A DNA stretch of 64,000 bases. Source: Moritella marina ATCC 15381 (GTDB lineage Bacteria; Pseudomonadota; Gammaproteobacteria; Enterobacterales; Moritellaceae). Below the pieces are notes generated by a model. It worked only from the letters and a program-made list of their open reading frames with translations, was not told the origin of the DNA and ran no database searches. Below, one piece after another: positions 1-8,609 of the stretch. The first letter of the stretch is position 1, and each line of letters opens with the position of its first letter. The DNA lies in NCBI RefSeq assembly GCF_008931805.1, contig NZ_CP044399.1, positions 930,001 through 994,000 on the forward strand, given 5' to 3'. Position numbers and translations under genes: made by a program.

Positions 1-514
1 ATAACAATGGCAGCGCATCAACCTTAGGGTGACGGCTCTCCAGTACGGATGCAGATCCCATGCTGTGGGCAATAATACCAACTACATCATCTACGTTATC
101 AATCAGTTCATCAAAAGCTTGTACAAAAGCGGGCAGGTGAGCATGACGACCTTCGCTTTGTCCGTGAGCGGGGTGATCATAAGCTAGCGCAGTAAAACCT
201 TGTGCCGCGATATGTTCCATTAATGGGAAGAATTGGCTCGCACTGCCAGACCAGCCATGACTTAATATCCAAACTGGACCATTACCTATTTGATAGGTAT
301 TTAAACGACCTTCAGAGGTCAAATGGGTCGAGCGTAATAGCCCTTCAGGATCATCGCTGTTTGAGGTGCTGCGTACTGGCGTAAGCAATAAGTTACGTGC
401 TGTTTTAAGGGCGTGTTTCGGCGCGATGCTGTGATGTAATCGTGTGCCGATATTAATCATGCTACGACGTATAGTAAACTTGCCACGGGTATTAAAATAA
501 ATGTTACTGCTCAT
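1..514 (-). CDS. alpha/beta hydrolase, C-terminus cut by window edge
   Basis: Translating the minus strand from an ATG at 514 gives an open frame of 171 codons that runs off the left end. It has an AGGAG ribosome site about 7 bases before the ATG. The family shows in the oxyanion motif SHGWSGSAS near residue 85 and the nucleophile elbow AHSMGSAS near residue 150, where the Ser is the expected nucleophile. The catalytic Asp and His lie outside the window. The substrate is unknown. It lies downstream of the TetR gene in the same orientation, and both carry the same 14-bp operator-like sequence upstream, so TetR control is likely (inference). Confidence 0.8.
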   Translation of the reverse strand, partial: MSSNIYFNTRGKFTIRRSMINIGTRLHHSIAPKHALKTARNLLLTPVRSTSNSDDPEGLLRSTHLTSEGRLNTYQIGNGPVWILSHGWSGSASQFFPLMEHIAAQGFTALAYDHPAHGQSEGRHAHLPAFVQAFDELIDNVDDVVGIIAHSMGSASVLESRHPKVDALPLL

Positions 515-544
515 GGTAAACTCCTAAAATAACACCCTTAAATC

Positions 545-558
545 GAACGGTCGTGCTA
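545..558. promoter_or_regulatory. candidate TetR operator, copy 1 (upstream of hydrolase)
   Basis: The + strand reads GAACGGTCGTGCTA. The exact reverse complement occurs at 1273-1286, upstream of the TetR gene. The core ACGNNCGT is palindromic, as expected for a dimeric regulator. It lies about 30 bp upstream of the hydrolase start. The role is inferred from position and duplication. Confidence 0.6.
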
Positions 559-629
559 TTTATGTTGTATTTTAAAGGCGTTGCCGCCCATTCGTTATTA
601 TCGATTAATCATGGTGAATTCATGACAAT

Positions 630-1217
630 TTATTGCCACTGTTTATACAGCTGTTTGACGCCTTGCCAAAATAGTGTGCGTTCATCATTCTCAAGTTCAA
701 TGGAATGGAACAGGTGACTGCTTAAATACAAACCGTAAAATTGAAACACAGCTTGTCTGGGAATTAAGTCTGCACGAAATAAACCGCTTTGTTGACCCTT
801 ACTAATTTGTATTTCTAAATAACTGATCCACGTGTGCAGTTGCTTACGTAATGTTTGCTGCAAAATATCTTGGCTACAGTTACTTTCTTTCCAAGCGTCC
901 ATAAACATGCAACTGCCTTGAAATGAATGATTCCAGTCTAGCCAGTGATGTAGCAGTGATTGTAAGCGTGTACTAACGTCGCTATGTTGTTCACGTCTAA
1001 CCGCTTCTATCACACGCTCGTTGAAACATTCACCAGCGTATTCGATCACTGCAACTTGCAGGTTCTCTTTGGAATTAAAATGCGAGAACAAACCACTTTT
1101 AGACATGCCACAGGCTTTGGCAAGTACACCAATCGTTAAACTCTCTAGCCCAGTTTCACTGGCGATAGTGAAGGCTATATTGAGAATATGTTCGCGTGTT
1201 ATACGACCTTTACTCAT
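630..1217 (-). CDS. TetR/AcrR family transcriptional regulator
   Basis: A 195-residue protein, typical for TetR. The N-terminal helix-turn-helix spans about residues 8-55 (TREHILNIAF ... GLESLTIGVLAKACGMSKSGLFSHF), with the usual G-(M/V)-S-(K/x)-(S/G)-x-(L/F)-(F/Y)-x-H-F recognition helix. The C-terminal part is helical and would form the ligand/dimer domain. The partially closed downstream hydrolase gene lies 116 bp away on the same strand. Its own upstream region carries the second copy of the shared 14-bp site, so it probably represses itself and the hydrolase. The inducer cannot be predicted. Confidence 0.9.
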   Translation of the reverse strand: MSKGRITREHILNIAFTIASETGLESLTIGVLAKACGMSKSGLFSHFNSKENLQVAVIEYAGECFNERVIEAVRREQHSDVSTRLQSLLHHWLDWNHSFQGSCMFMDAWKESNCSQDILQQTLRKQLHTWISYLEIQISKGQQSGLFRADLIPRQAVFQFYGLYLSSHLFHSIELENDERTLFWQGVKQLYKQWQ

Positions 1218-1540
1218 GACTATCCTTTAGGCTTGTTAGTGTGCTGGTTCGCTTTATCAATGATGACATTTTTAGCACGACCGTTCTTTTAATGCCAGCG
1301 CATGGTGAGTAATAGCCATAAAATATAACTAAGGTGGTAGCGTTAGGGGGGCCATCGATGTTATTTGTTGTGGTTGATTATGGTTACTGCGATACAAATT
1401 CGGGATCTTTTGTGCTGATTTTTGTCAAAAAATGGAAATTAAATAAGGTATTTAGTGTTATTAATAAAGATCTGCCCTACACAGTTACACTGGGATCGTT
1501 TATGCTTAAGTCAATTTTAAATATGAATTAAGGAAGTCGT
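1218..1540. other. intergenic region between tetR and carboxypeptidase gene
   Basis: The gap between divergent genes holds the candidate TetR operator at 1273-1286 and presumably both promoters. An open frame at 1334-1531 has no recognisable features and is not called. An AAGGAAG ribosome site precedes the ATG at 1541. Confidence 0.5.
1273..1286. promoter_or_regulatory. candidate TetR operator, copy 2 (upstream of tetR)
   Basis: TAGCACGACCGTTC on the + strand is the exact reverse complement of 545-558. It lies about 56 bp upstream of the TetR start, consistent with autorepression. Confidence 0.6.
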
Positions 1541-2668
1541 ATGCGGATCACCGCCAATTTTGATGCTGGTAATATTGAAGTTATTAATTTAGATGACAAA
1601 AATGATGTTCAACTTGCGATCCGTCCGGACGTAGGTGAAGAGTTTTTCCAATGGTTTAACTTCCGTGTTGAAGGTGTAGTGGGTGAGCAATACACACTGA
1701 ATATCCTTAATGCTGGTGAAGCGTCTTACATCGAAGGTTGGGAAAACTACCAAGCCGTTGCATCGTATGATCGCCAGCACTGGTTCCGTATTCCGACTTT
1801 TTATAAAGATGGCAAATTAACGATCATTGCTGATATGGATTGTGAGTCAATGCAAATTGCTTACTTTGCCCCGTACAGCTACGAACGTCATCAAGACTTA
1901 CTAGCGGCAGTGCAAATGCACCCATTAGTAAGCTTAGAGCACCTTGGTGAAACGCTTGATAAGCGCGACTTAACATTAGTTAAGATCGGTGATGGCGCTG
2001 AAGGCAAACGTAACATCTGGATCACTGCGCGTCAGCATCCAGGTGAAACGATGGCTGAATGGTTAGTTGATGGCCTAATGCATAGCTTACTGGATAGTGA
2101 CAACCCAACGGGTAAAGCATTATTAGACAAAGCTAACTTCTACATCGTGCCAAACATGAATCCAGATGGCAGTGCACGTGGTCATCTACGTACCAATGCA
2201 CTTGGTGTAAACCTTAACCGTGAATGGTTAAATCCAAGCCTAGAAAAAAGCCCAGAAGTATTCCATACCATCAATAAGATGAAAGAAACTGGCGTGGATT
2301 TATTCTATGACGTACACGGTGATGAAGCATTACCTTTCGTATTCCTAGCGGGTTCACAAGGTACGCCAAGCTATAACGACAGATTAGCGACATTACGTGA
2401 TCGTTTCTCTGAAGTGTTCAAACTGGCAAGTGCTGATTTCCAAGCTGAAATTGGTTATGACATTGACGCACCAGGTACTGCAAACATGACTGTTGCGACT
2501 AACTGGGTTGCTGAAGAGTTTGATTGCCTAGCAAATACCATGGAAATGCCATTTAAAGACAATGATAACTTACCTGATCCTATGATGGGTTGGTCACCAG
2601 AGCGTTCTATTAAGCTGGGTGAAGCATCATTGGTTGCTATGTTAGCTGTGGTTGACGATTTACGTTAA
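1541..2668 (+). CDS. M14-family zinc carboxypeptidase (cytosolic carboxypeptidase-like)
   Basis: A 375-residue cytoplasmic protein with no signal peptide. An N-terminal beta domain of about 120 residues precedes the M14 peptidase domain, the arrangement of cytosolic carboxypeptidases (CCP/AGBL group). Visible catalytic elements are the zinc pair His166 and Glu169 in RQHPGETMAEW, a third ligand His259 in YDVHGDE, the substrate-binding Asn/Arg segment NLNREW near 225, and a likely catalytic Glu335 in NTMEMPF. Eukaryotic relatives remove Glu from protein tails; the bacterial substrate is not established. A Rho-independent terminator follows at 2707, so it is monocistronic. Confidence 0.88.
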   Translation: MRITANFDAGNIEVINLDDKNDVQLAIRPDVGEEFFQWFNFRVEGVVGEQYTLNILNAGEASYIEGWENYQAVASYDRQHWFRIPTFYKDGKLTIIADMDCESMQIAYFAPYSYERHQDLLAAVQMHPLVSLEHLGETLDKRDLTLVKIGDGAEGKRNIWITARQHPGETMAEWLVDGLMHSLLDSDNPTGKALLDKANFYIVPNMNPDGSARGHLRTNALGVNLNREWLNPSLEKSPEVFHTINKMKETGVDLFYDVHGDEALPFVFLAGSQGTPSYNDRLATLRDRFSEVFKLASADFQAEIGYDIDAPGTANMTVATNWVAEEFDCLANTMEMPFKDNDNLPDPMMGWSPERSIKLGEASLVAMLAVVDDLR

Positions 2669-2706
2669 TTTGTCAGCGTTAGCTGAATAAATAATACTGA
2701 CGGCAC

Positions 2707-2747
2707 AAGCCCGTGAATGACTGTTAACCCTGTCTCACGGGCTTTTT
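2707..2747 (+). terminator. Rho-independent terminator after carboxypeptidase
   Basis: A 10-bp stem AAGCCCGTGA/TCACGGGCTT with an 18-nt loop is followed by five T. Confidence 0.85.
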
Positions 2748-2880
2748 CATATCTGGGATTTATATTTAACGTGTTTTTGTGAACCTTATCAGTTTGTTGA
2801 ATTAATCAACATGGTCTAAATTGCGAATGTAGTCATATACTCAATAATAGTTGATCAAGTTTGGTTAAGGATATGGGGTT

Positions 2881-3153
2881 ATGTTACAAGAAGGCAATCA
2901 GATCATAGTACATGGTAGGGTACAAATGGTTGGTTTTCGTTATGCTACGGTACAGCAAGCACGGCAGCTTGGGCTGACTGGACACGCTATCAATCTAAAT
3001 AATGGTGATGTCGAAGTGCAGGTATTTGGTGACAAGATTAACCGAGATAAATTGATCTTATGGTTAAGAGAAGGCCCAGATAGTGCACAGGTTGACGCGT
3101 TAGAGATAAGTGCACTGGAATACAGAGCACTTATCGATTTCACCCAAGGCTGA
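2881..3153 (+). CDS. acyP: acylphosphatase
   Basis: A 90-residue protein, the family's usual size, that hydrolyses acyl phosphates such as carbamoyl phosphate or 1,3-bisphosphoglycerate. The phosphate-binding loop GRVQMVGFRY carries the catalytic Arg20, and the second motif GHAINLNNGDVEV holds the catalytic Asn38. This matches the classic G-x-V-Q-x-V-G-(F/Y)-R signature, with Ala-Ile in place of the common Trp-Val-Arg in the second motif. It stands alone between a terminator and a convergent chemoreceptor gene. Confidence 0.93.
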   Translation: MLQEGNQIIVHGRVQMVGFRYATVQQARQLGLTGHAINLNNGDVEVQVFGDKINRDKLILWLREGPDSAQVDALEISALEYRALIDFTQG

Positions 3154-3175
3154 TTATATTAAAAGCGTAGCTATA

Positions 3176-4072
3176 TTAAAAACGCAGTTTGGTAACCAGT
3201 TGCTCGCCTAACTGTACGTTGTTTGATGAACCGGTTAGTGCTTCACGAGTATCTGAGATCAACGCATCCATACCCGTTTGGATCGTGTTTGAATGGCTTA
3301 GCTGTTGCTGAACTTGACTGATCGTTTGCTCAACCAAGCTTGAGCTTGAATTAGCTTGTGATACCAGCTCTTGTAAGCTTTTCATTGTTACAGTCGCGAT
3401 ATCAACACTGTCATCAATAATATTGGTGACTTGTTTTTGCTTATTGATAATGGCTGCAGAGATATCCATGATTTTTTTCATTTCACCCTGGATTTGATCC
3501 GCTGATTGATTTGCAGTATTTGCTAGCGCGCGTACTTCATCGGCAACCACGGCAAAACCACGGCCATGCTCACCCGCACGTGCCGCTTCAATTGCCGCAT
3601 TTAGCGCTAACAGGTTAGTTTGATCGGCAATGCCTTTGATTGAGTCAACTAATTGACCAATGTTCTTATTGTTATCGTCTAAGTTGGCTAGCAAAATAGT
3701 GAACTCGGCGATAAATCGTGCAGAATCAGTAATGTTGCCAGTTAATTCCTCAAGTTGCTGAATACCGGTTTGAGAGATGCTTGCTGTACTTTGTGCAGAA
3801 CTGAAAGAATCATTAGATAGGCTCTCAATACCCTTTGATTGCTCCATAAACCCTTGAACTAAATCAAAGTTTCTTTCAATGTTACCTAATCGGTTTGCTG
3901 AAGATGTATTTACCTTTTGTGCATTCTGGGTAATTTCTTGAGCAATAGATAGTGCGCCACTATCTTGTAATTGCTCTAAAATTTTGGCTTTACTTTGCAG
4001 TGCAGCTAAGTCTGTTTCTGAAATAAGAACTTGTCCAAGAGGGACTTTATTAGAGTTGAAAAAATTAAACAT
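3176..4072 (-). CDS. soluble methyl-accepting chemotaxis protein
   Basis: A 298-residue protein with no membrane segment or signal peptide. Residues about 20-80 form a helical N-terminal region with no recognised sensor domain. The rest is a methyl-accepting signalling coiled coil whose hairpin tip reads [20 protein letters not shown] followed by [20 protein letters not shown] near residues 145-185, the highly conserved CheA/CheW-contact site. It is short for the class, so it is a cytoplasmic receptor that probably reads an internal cue or joins larger arrays. Neighbours do not suggest a ligand. It is divergent from the OhrR-like gene. Confidence 0.9.
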   Translation of the reverse strand: MFNFFNSNKVPLGQVLISETDLAALQSKAKILEQLQDSGALSIAQEITQNAQKVNTSSANRLGNIERNFDLVQGFMEQSKGIESLSNDSFSSAQSTASISQTGIQQLEELTGNITDSARFIAEFTILLANLDDNNKNIGQLVDSIKGIADQTNLLALNAAIEAARAGEHGRGFAVVADEVRALANTANQSADQIQGEMKKIMDISAAIINKQKQVTNIIDDSVDIATVTMKSLQELVSQANSSSSLVEQTISQVQQQLSHSNTIQTGMDALISDTREALTGSSNNVQLGEQLVTKLRF

Positions 4073-4318
4073 AGCTTGAGTCTGCCTTATTCGAGTCGTT
4101 TATAATTTATAGCGGCAATTTTTTATCCGCTATTTACGGTTAAGCAATAATTAGGCCGTATCGCCAAAGCATGCGCAAAGAGTCGCTTAAGAGCTTATCG
4201 GCAGCCCATGCTATTTGTTTAGTGATTATGTGCTATTTATTTACTTAGGTTTAAATCTATCGACATTTATAAAAAGTTAAGTATATTGTGCGCAAGACAA
4301 TTAAGAGAGGTTACCCTG

Positions 4319-4762
4319 ATGTCGCAATTGAATGAAGAGACGATGTTACACTTAGATAATCAGGTTTGTTTTGCTTTATACAGCGCGACAAATGCAATGA
4401 TACGCGCGTATCGACCAATGTTGAAAGCCCTTGATCTCACTTACCCACAATACCTAACCATGTTAGTTTTTTGGCAGCAAGATGAAATCAGCGTAAAGGT
4501 ATTAGGCGAGCAACTGCACCTTGATTCTGGTACGTTAACACCCTTGTTAAAACGTTTAGAGTTAAAAGGACTTATTCGCCGTGACCGTAGCAAAGACGAC
4601 GAGCGTGCACGCATATTGTGTTTAACAGCTGCTGGTGTGGCATTAAAAGAGCAGGCTAAAGCTGTACCACTGAATATGTTTTGTCAGGCTGGTTTACCAA
4701 AAGAAGAGTTGCTGATGATGAAAGCGAGTTGTGAGGCATTACTGAATAATCTAACGGATTAG
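4319..4762 (+). CDS. OhrR-type MarR family peroxide-sensing regulator
   Basis: A 147-residue protein. The start at 4319 is chosen because AAGAGAGG lies 8 bases upstream; an upstream TTG at 4286 lacks support. The winged helix spans about residues 40-105 (SVKVLGEQLHLDSGTLTPLL ... RSKDDERARIL). Cys17 sits in the N-terminal NQVCFALYSA motif, the reactive cysteine position of OhrR organic-hydroperoxide sensors. A second Cys122 lies 105 residues later, the same separation as Cys22/Cys127 of two-cysteine Xanthomonas OhrR. No ohr peroxidase gene is adjacent, so the target gene lies elsewhere or the role has changed. Confidence 0.82.
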   Translation: MSQLNEETMLHLDNQVCFALYSATNAMIRAYRPMLKALDLTYPQYLTMLVFWQQDEISVKVLGEQLHLDSGTLTPLLKRLELKGLIRRDRSKDDERARILCLTAAGVALKEQAKAVPLNMFCQAGLPKEELLMMKASCEALLNNLTD

Positions 4763-4823
4763 TCGCGATTATAACGGTGGTGAACACGGAGCGATAATGG
4801 CCGTTAATTATGAGTATGGAAAA

Positions 4824-4854
4824 ATAAAAGGGCTGCGAATAACAGCCCTTTTAT
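4824..4854. terminator. bidirectional terminator between OhrR-like and lipoprotein genes
   Basis: A 12-bp perfect stem ATAAAAGGGCTG/CAGCCCTTTTAT with a 7-nt loop has A- and T-rich flanks, placed between convergent genes. Confidence 0.8.
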
Positions 4855-4886
4855 GTTAATACATCACATGATGACGATTATTTAGT

Positions 4887-5579
4887 TTACTCTGGACGCC
4901 AGCTTAGTGCACTCGCGATAGAGCCCACGGCGATCAAGTCTTGCTTGTCAGCCGATAAATCAGGTAATGTTTGTAAGCTCAGTAAACCATTGGTTTGTAC
5001 TGCGGCAATGCTTTGTGTGCCTTGCTCAAAAACATAACCCAGTGGTTTTTCAACAGTCATGAACAAATCATCTGATTTATGCACTGATTTTACATTCAAG
5101 TGTTCGTTGTTGATACGGACTACACCCGCTTCATATTTTGCTACGTCAAGTGAAATTGCAGCGCTTGATGGTTTCATTTCATACTCACCAACGGTGTTGT
5201 TATCAACGCTAATATCACAACGGTATGGGTCGTTGCCGCCGAACGATAGACCACCGAAATTGACACTTGTACCGCCACCGCTGCAGACTAATGTCCAAGT
5301 ATTACCATTATCAGTACGCGTGATCTCTGCAACCATGTCACCTTCAGTGGTGCTGATGGTGTTAAACCAAGTTGAACCAGACGAACTGCGATCGTATTTA
5401 CCGGTATATTTCCCTGCAATATCAAAGCTGCCTTCTTGGCCTAAGCCCCAAAAATCACCATCTGTTTTTATTAACATTTCTGGCTGTGCTTTTAGCTCGC
5501 TGGTTTTGGTCATCAACGCAACGCTACCACAACCTGAAATGAGGGTTGCAGTAAGTACAGGAAGAATAAGTTTTTTCAT
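4887..5579 (-). CDS. hypothetical lipoprotein
   Basis: A 230-residue protein not recognised as a named family. The N-terminus MKKLILPVLTATLISGCGSV is a lipoprotein signal peptide with lipobox LISGC, so Cys17 is the lipidated residue. No Asp follows the Cys, which by the usual +2 rule points to the outer membrane. The mature part is rich in Gly, Ser, Thr and polar residues and probably beta-rich, with two further Cys (CSGGG and RCDIS) that could pair. It is single-gene, convergent with the OhrR-like gene. Confidence 0.75.
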   Translation of the reverse strand: MKKLILPVLTATLISGCGSVALMTKTSELKAQPEMLIKTDGDFWGLGQEGSFDIAGKYTGKYDRSSSGSTWFNTISTTEGDMVAEITRTDNGNTWTLVCSGGGTSVNFGGLSFGGNDPYRCDISVDNNTVGEYEMKPSSAAISLDVAKYEAGVVRINNEHLNVKSVHKSDDLFMTVEKPLGYVFEQGTQSIAAVQTNGLLSLQTLPDLSADKQDLIAVGSIASALSWRPE

Positions 5580-5784
5580 TATATGTCCATTGTATATATC
5601 GGAAAATGACTGGAATAGTCTGTAGCGCGGGCATTATCATTATAAACATACACTAAGTCTAGTTTGCTTTGTCGATTAAATGTAAGCAAATGTAAGCGCT
5701 TGTCATCTTGTATTTAAGGGCGCTAGGGCAGCATAAGTAAGTACTAGGGTAGGGGGGATAACGGTGTTATTTCGTCTTATTTTA

Positions 5785-6921
5785 TTAATAGTCGGCAAAA
5801 TATTGATTAAGGGCTTGTTGCCATTCTGGGCTTTGACGTACATTGAGCAGCGCTCGATTTAATTGTTCTGTGTAAGGGCTGCTGTCTTTAATCGCTAAAC
5901 CGTAATTTTGTTTTTCAAACTGATAGGGCAATACCGATAAACGTTGATAGCGTCCTTCTTGTTTCGCTTGCTTGAGTTTGTATTTTAATATCGCATTATC
6001 TTCGACGATGGCATCTATTTCGCCGTTATCTAAGGCTATAAGCATGTTATCTATATTACTGAATGTTTGATGCACCACGCCTAAATTTGTCAGATAGATA
6101 GACGAGGTGGTTGATATTTTTGCGCCGACATTAAGGTGAATGAGATCGTACGGGCCTTTAATGTCACTGTTCATCAACCCTAACGTAAAGGTACTGGCAA
6201 GGATCGCTGTCACACCCGCAATAAACAGTGTTGAGCTAATCCCCAGTAATACCGTGAGAACACGCCCCGTTAATGTCTTAAATTCAAAATAATTAAAGGG
6301 ACCTTTGGTAATAAATAATAGCCCTAAAATGAAGGCTTCTAGCCATTGTGCTCGCTTTGATGGCATCGAGTAAAGTTTATCGTTAATGTGGTGTTCGAGT
6401 TTATAAAATATGACGCCAATAATACCAGCAAGCAGTACTATAATAGCTAAGATAATCAGCAGGGTTTTGTTGGTGATTAAATCGATAAATGAGCTGAGGT
6501 AGCTTTTTTCTTGGACTGCAATAGCTAAGTGCGTTTCATAGAAGGAATGAGAGAAATCCATGACTAACTCGCGTTCTGGCGTGATGGATATGCAGGATAT
6601 ACCGACTTCCACGCGACCGGATTCAATCTCATCGAGTAGATCTTGTAAGGCATAATTTTGTATCTTGTATTGCAAGTCAAGGCTATTGGCGATGCGCTGC
6701 CATAATAAGATGCTTAATCCTGAAGGAGTGGTTTGGGGACTACCATTTGGGTGCTGACTCATCACAAAAGGTGGGCAGTGATAACTGCCGACGTTTATAA
6801 CAGGTTTGTTTTTATTTATCACAGAGCTAGTCATTAGTGAACTTGTGTAGCCATACGATGCCATACTGTAAAAATAACAGAATACACACAGTTTTATAAT
6901 TGAACGTAATCGTAGCAGCAT
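5785..6921 (-). CDS. ionotropic glutamate receptor-like ligand-gated channel (GluR0 type)
   Basis: A 378-residue protein with the prokaryotic glutamate-receptor layout: signal peptide (about 1-25), first lobe of a solute-binding protein (about 40-145), membrane helix (152-174), pore-loop segment (193-210), membrane helix (219-247), second binding lobe (250-378). The amino-acid-binding Arg is visible in SITPERELVMDFS (Arg117), and the second lobe has the acidic EIDAIVEDN motif. The pore region QWLEAF ... GRVLTVLLG aligns with the potassium-channel P loop, but the filter position reads TKGPFNYF rather than TVGYG. Ligand (probably an amino acid) and ion selectivity are unproven. Confidence 0.78.
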   Translation of the reverse strand: MLLRLRSIIKLCVFCYFYSMASYGYTSSLMTSSVINKNKPVINVGSYHCPPFVMSQHPNGSPQTTPSGLSILLWQRIANSLDLQYKIQNYALQDLLDEIESGRVEVGISCISITPERELVMDFSHSFYETHLAIAVQEKSYLSSFIDLITNKTLLIILAIIVLLAGIIGVIFYKLEHHINDKLYSMPSKRAQWLEAFILGLLFITKGPFNYFEFKTLTGRVLTVLLGISSTLFIAGVTAILASTFTLGLMNSDIKGPYDLIHLNVGAKISTTSSIYLTNLGVVHQTFSNIDNMLIALDNGEIDAIVEDNAILKYKLKQAKQEGRYQRLSVLPYQFEKQNYGLAIKDSSPYTEQLNRALLNVRQSPEWQQALNQYFADY

Positions 6922-6931
6922 AACAATCCTT

Positions 6932-6976
6932 AGTACTTTGCCAAAAGCACCTTGTTAAAAGTACTTTGTCAAAAGC
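6932..6976. repeat. two 17-bp direct repeats in a divergent promoter region
   Basis: AGTACTTTGCCAAAAGC (6932-6948) and AGTACTTTGTCAAAAGC (6960-6976) differ at one base and are spaced 28 bp apart. They lie between the channel gene (-) and the META lipoprotein gene (+). They could be regulator sites or a local duplication. Confidence 0.6.
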
Positions 6977-7058
6977 GTGTTATTCGCTCAGCAAAGGTCT
7001 GGTCCATGTTGTTATTTTCTTATTAAGTTTAGTGGAAAACAAAAAAAGGTTTATTAAT

Positions 7059-7826
7059 ATGATATTTAAATTGCCAGCACCTTTATTATTAACGGGTATG
7101 TTAAGCGGCTTACTCATTGGTTGTACTAATGGGGAGGGGGCGGATTCTGAACATGGCGGCATCGACACTGCAGCCGTGAAAAAGGAAATCTATTGGGTAG
7201 CGCCTGAACGTGTTCCTTGTCAAGGTATCGTCCCGATGCAATGCTTGATTGTGAACAAGGTCGTTGATGGAAAAACCACAGAGTGGCAGTATTTTTATAA
7301 TGACATTGCTGGTTTTGAATATACACCTGGCTTGTTTTATAAATTATCGCTAGAAACGACGGAAGTGGCTAACCCCGCGGCTGATGCTTCAAGTTTATCG
7401 TATAAGTTGCTTACAGAAATGGATAAAAAACAAAACCATTACGCCACGAATACCATGCTAACTGAAAATAGAAAGTGGAATTTGAAGCAGTTAACCGGTT
7501 TAGGTGAGGTTAATCCGATGATGTTAGAGCAACCTGCGAATATTACAATTGCTGGCGAGCGTTTGTCGGGTTTTTCAGGCTGTAATAATTTCTTTGGGCA
7601 AGTCCAGCACTTATTTGAAGCTGAACAAGTGAACAATTCATTATTAAAGCTCGGACCTATTGGGTCAACCTTAATGGCATGTGCGGATCCTAATGGTAAT
7701 ACTGTTGAACAAAAGCTACAGCAAGCGCTCGGTGAAGTGAATGCCATTAAAGTACAGTGGCCGTTTTTAAATATGTATCAGAATGATGAACTGATAATGC
7801 AGTTTGTCGCCGAAGATTGGGATTAA
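7059..7826 (+). CDS. lipoprotein with DUF4377 and META (HslJ-like) domains
   Basis: A 255-residue protein. The ATG at 7059 is preferred because an AAAGG site lies about 9 bases upstream and the protein then begins with a lipoprotein signal (MIFKLPAPLLL ... LLIGC, Cys about residue 22). The upstream extension from 6966 has no such logic. Residues about 40-105 match DUF4377 (WVAPERVPCQ ... QCLIV ... IAGFEYTPGLFY). Residues about 130-250 match the META/HslJ fold, with the hallmark SGFSGCNNFFGQV and LGPIGSTLMAC. HslJ-like proteins are linked to heat or novobiocin tolerance in E. coli; the role here is unknown. Confidence 0.85.
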   Translation: MIFKLPAPLLLTGMLSGLLIGCTNGEGADSEHGGIDTAAVKKEIYWVAPERVPCQGIVPMQCLIVNKVVDGKTTEWQYFYNDIAGFEYTPGLFYKLSLETTEVANPAADASSLSYKLLTEMDKKQNHYATNTMLTENRKWNLKQLTGLGEVNPMMLEQPANITIAGERLSGFSGCNNFFGQVQHLFEAEQVNNSLLKLGPIGSTLMACADPNGNTVEQKLQQALGEVNAIKVQWPFLNMYQNDELIMQFVAEDWD

Positions 7827-7925
7827 TTATTGATCTTAATCAAGTGATGCATATTGCTTGTTGTACTGAACACAGAACTTCATTAAAATACTAATACGAA
7901 TTATTTCTATTAAGGTGTTTTAGCT

Positions 7926-8609
7926 GTGTCCCAAATTCTCATTGTCGATGATGATGTTCAATTATGTGAATTATTAACCGAAGTGTTAATCGAAGATGGC
8001 TATGAAGTGCATAGCGTGCATTGTGGTGAAAGTGCGCTTAGCTATATGCAGACCAAACCTGTGGATCTGGTTTTGCTTGATGTCATGTTACCGAACCTTA
8101 ATGGCTTACAAGTCGCGAGACGTATTTGTCAGCGCTTTGCGACGCCAATTCTCATGTTAACGGCGTTAGCAGATGAAACGGCTATGTTAGATTGCTTACA
8201 GGCGGGCGCTGACCAGTATATCGCGAAGCCTTATAATGTGGTGGAGCTATTAACACGTATTCAGGTGATGTTACGTCGCGTTGGTTTAGAAAAACAAAGA
8301 CAGCACTTAGGCAATGAGTTAGGTAATGAAAGTTCTATTCTGACGCAATTATCCCGTTTAGCATTGACAGGTACTGAAGCAGAGCTACTTGAATACCTGG
8401 TATCACGACATGAAGTTGTGGTATCTAAAGGTGAACTCCAAAAACAAGTATTGAAAAAAGACTTATGTCCATTTGACCGTAACCTCGATATGCACATCAG
8501 TAATATTCGTCGTAAGATGGTGCAATCAGGTTTATCTAAATTACATATCAAAACGGTACGTGGTAAAGGTTATAGCTTTTTTGAACATGTAGGCAGTATG
8601 GCTGTATGA
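7926..8609 (+). CDS. OmpR/CpxR-type response regulator
   Basis: A 227-residue protein starting at a GTG. The receiver domain (1-118) has the acidic pocket DDD at 8-10, phospho-acceptor Asp52 in VLLDVMLPN, and the Thr (LTA) and Lys (AKPYN) switch residues. The C-terminal winged helix (about 140-222) shows MHISNIRRKM and TVRGKGYSF. Overall it resembles CpxR. The sensor-kinase gene overlaps its last 4 bases (ATGA). No cpxP gene is adjacent, so orthology to the envelope-stress system is not proven. Confidence 0.9.
   Translation: MSQILIVDDDVQLCELLTEVLIEDGYEVHSVHCGESALSYMQTKPVDLVLLDVMLPNLNGLQVARRICQRFATPILMLTALADETAMLDCLQAGADQYIAKPYNVVELLTRIQVMLRRVGLEKQRQHLGNELGNESSILTQLSRLALTGTEAELLEYLVSRHEVVVSKGELQKQVLKKDLCPFDRNLDMHISNIRRKMVQSGLSKLHIKTVRGKGYSFFEHVGSMAV

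Noticed and set aside
202-384. Open frame on + inside the hydrolase gene
   Set aside because: Antisense to the clearly conserved alpha/beta hydrolase; no ribosome site.
1334-1531. 65-codon frame before the carboxypeptidase gene
   Set aside because: Residue pattern unlike a known protein, poor start context, in a promoter region.
5059-5625. 188-codon + strand frame opposite the lipoprotein gene
   Set aside because: The minus-strand frame has a lipobox, start and terminator logic; the other is a shadow.
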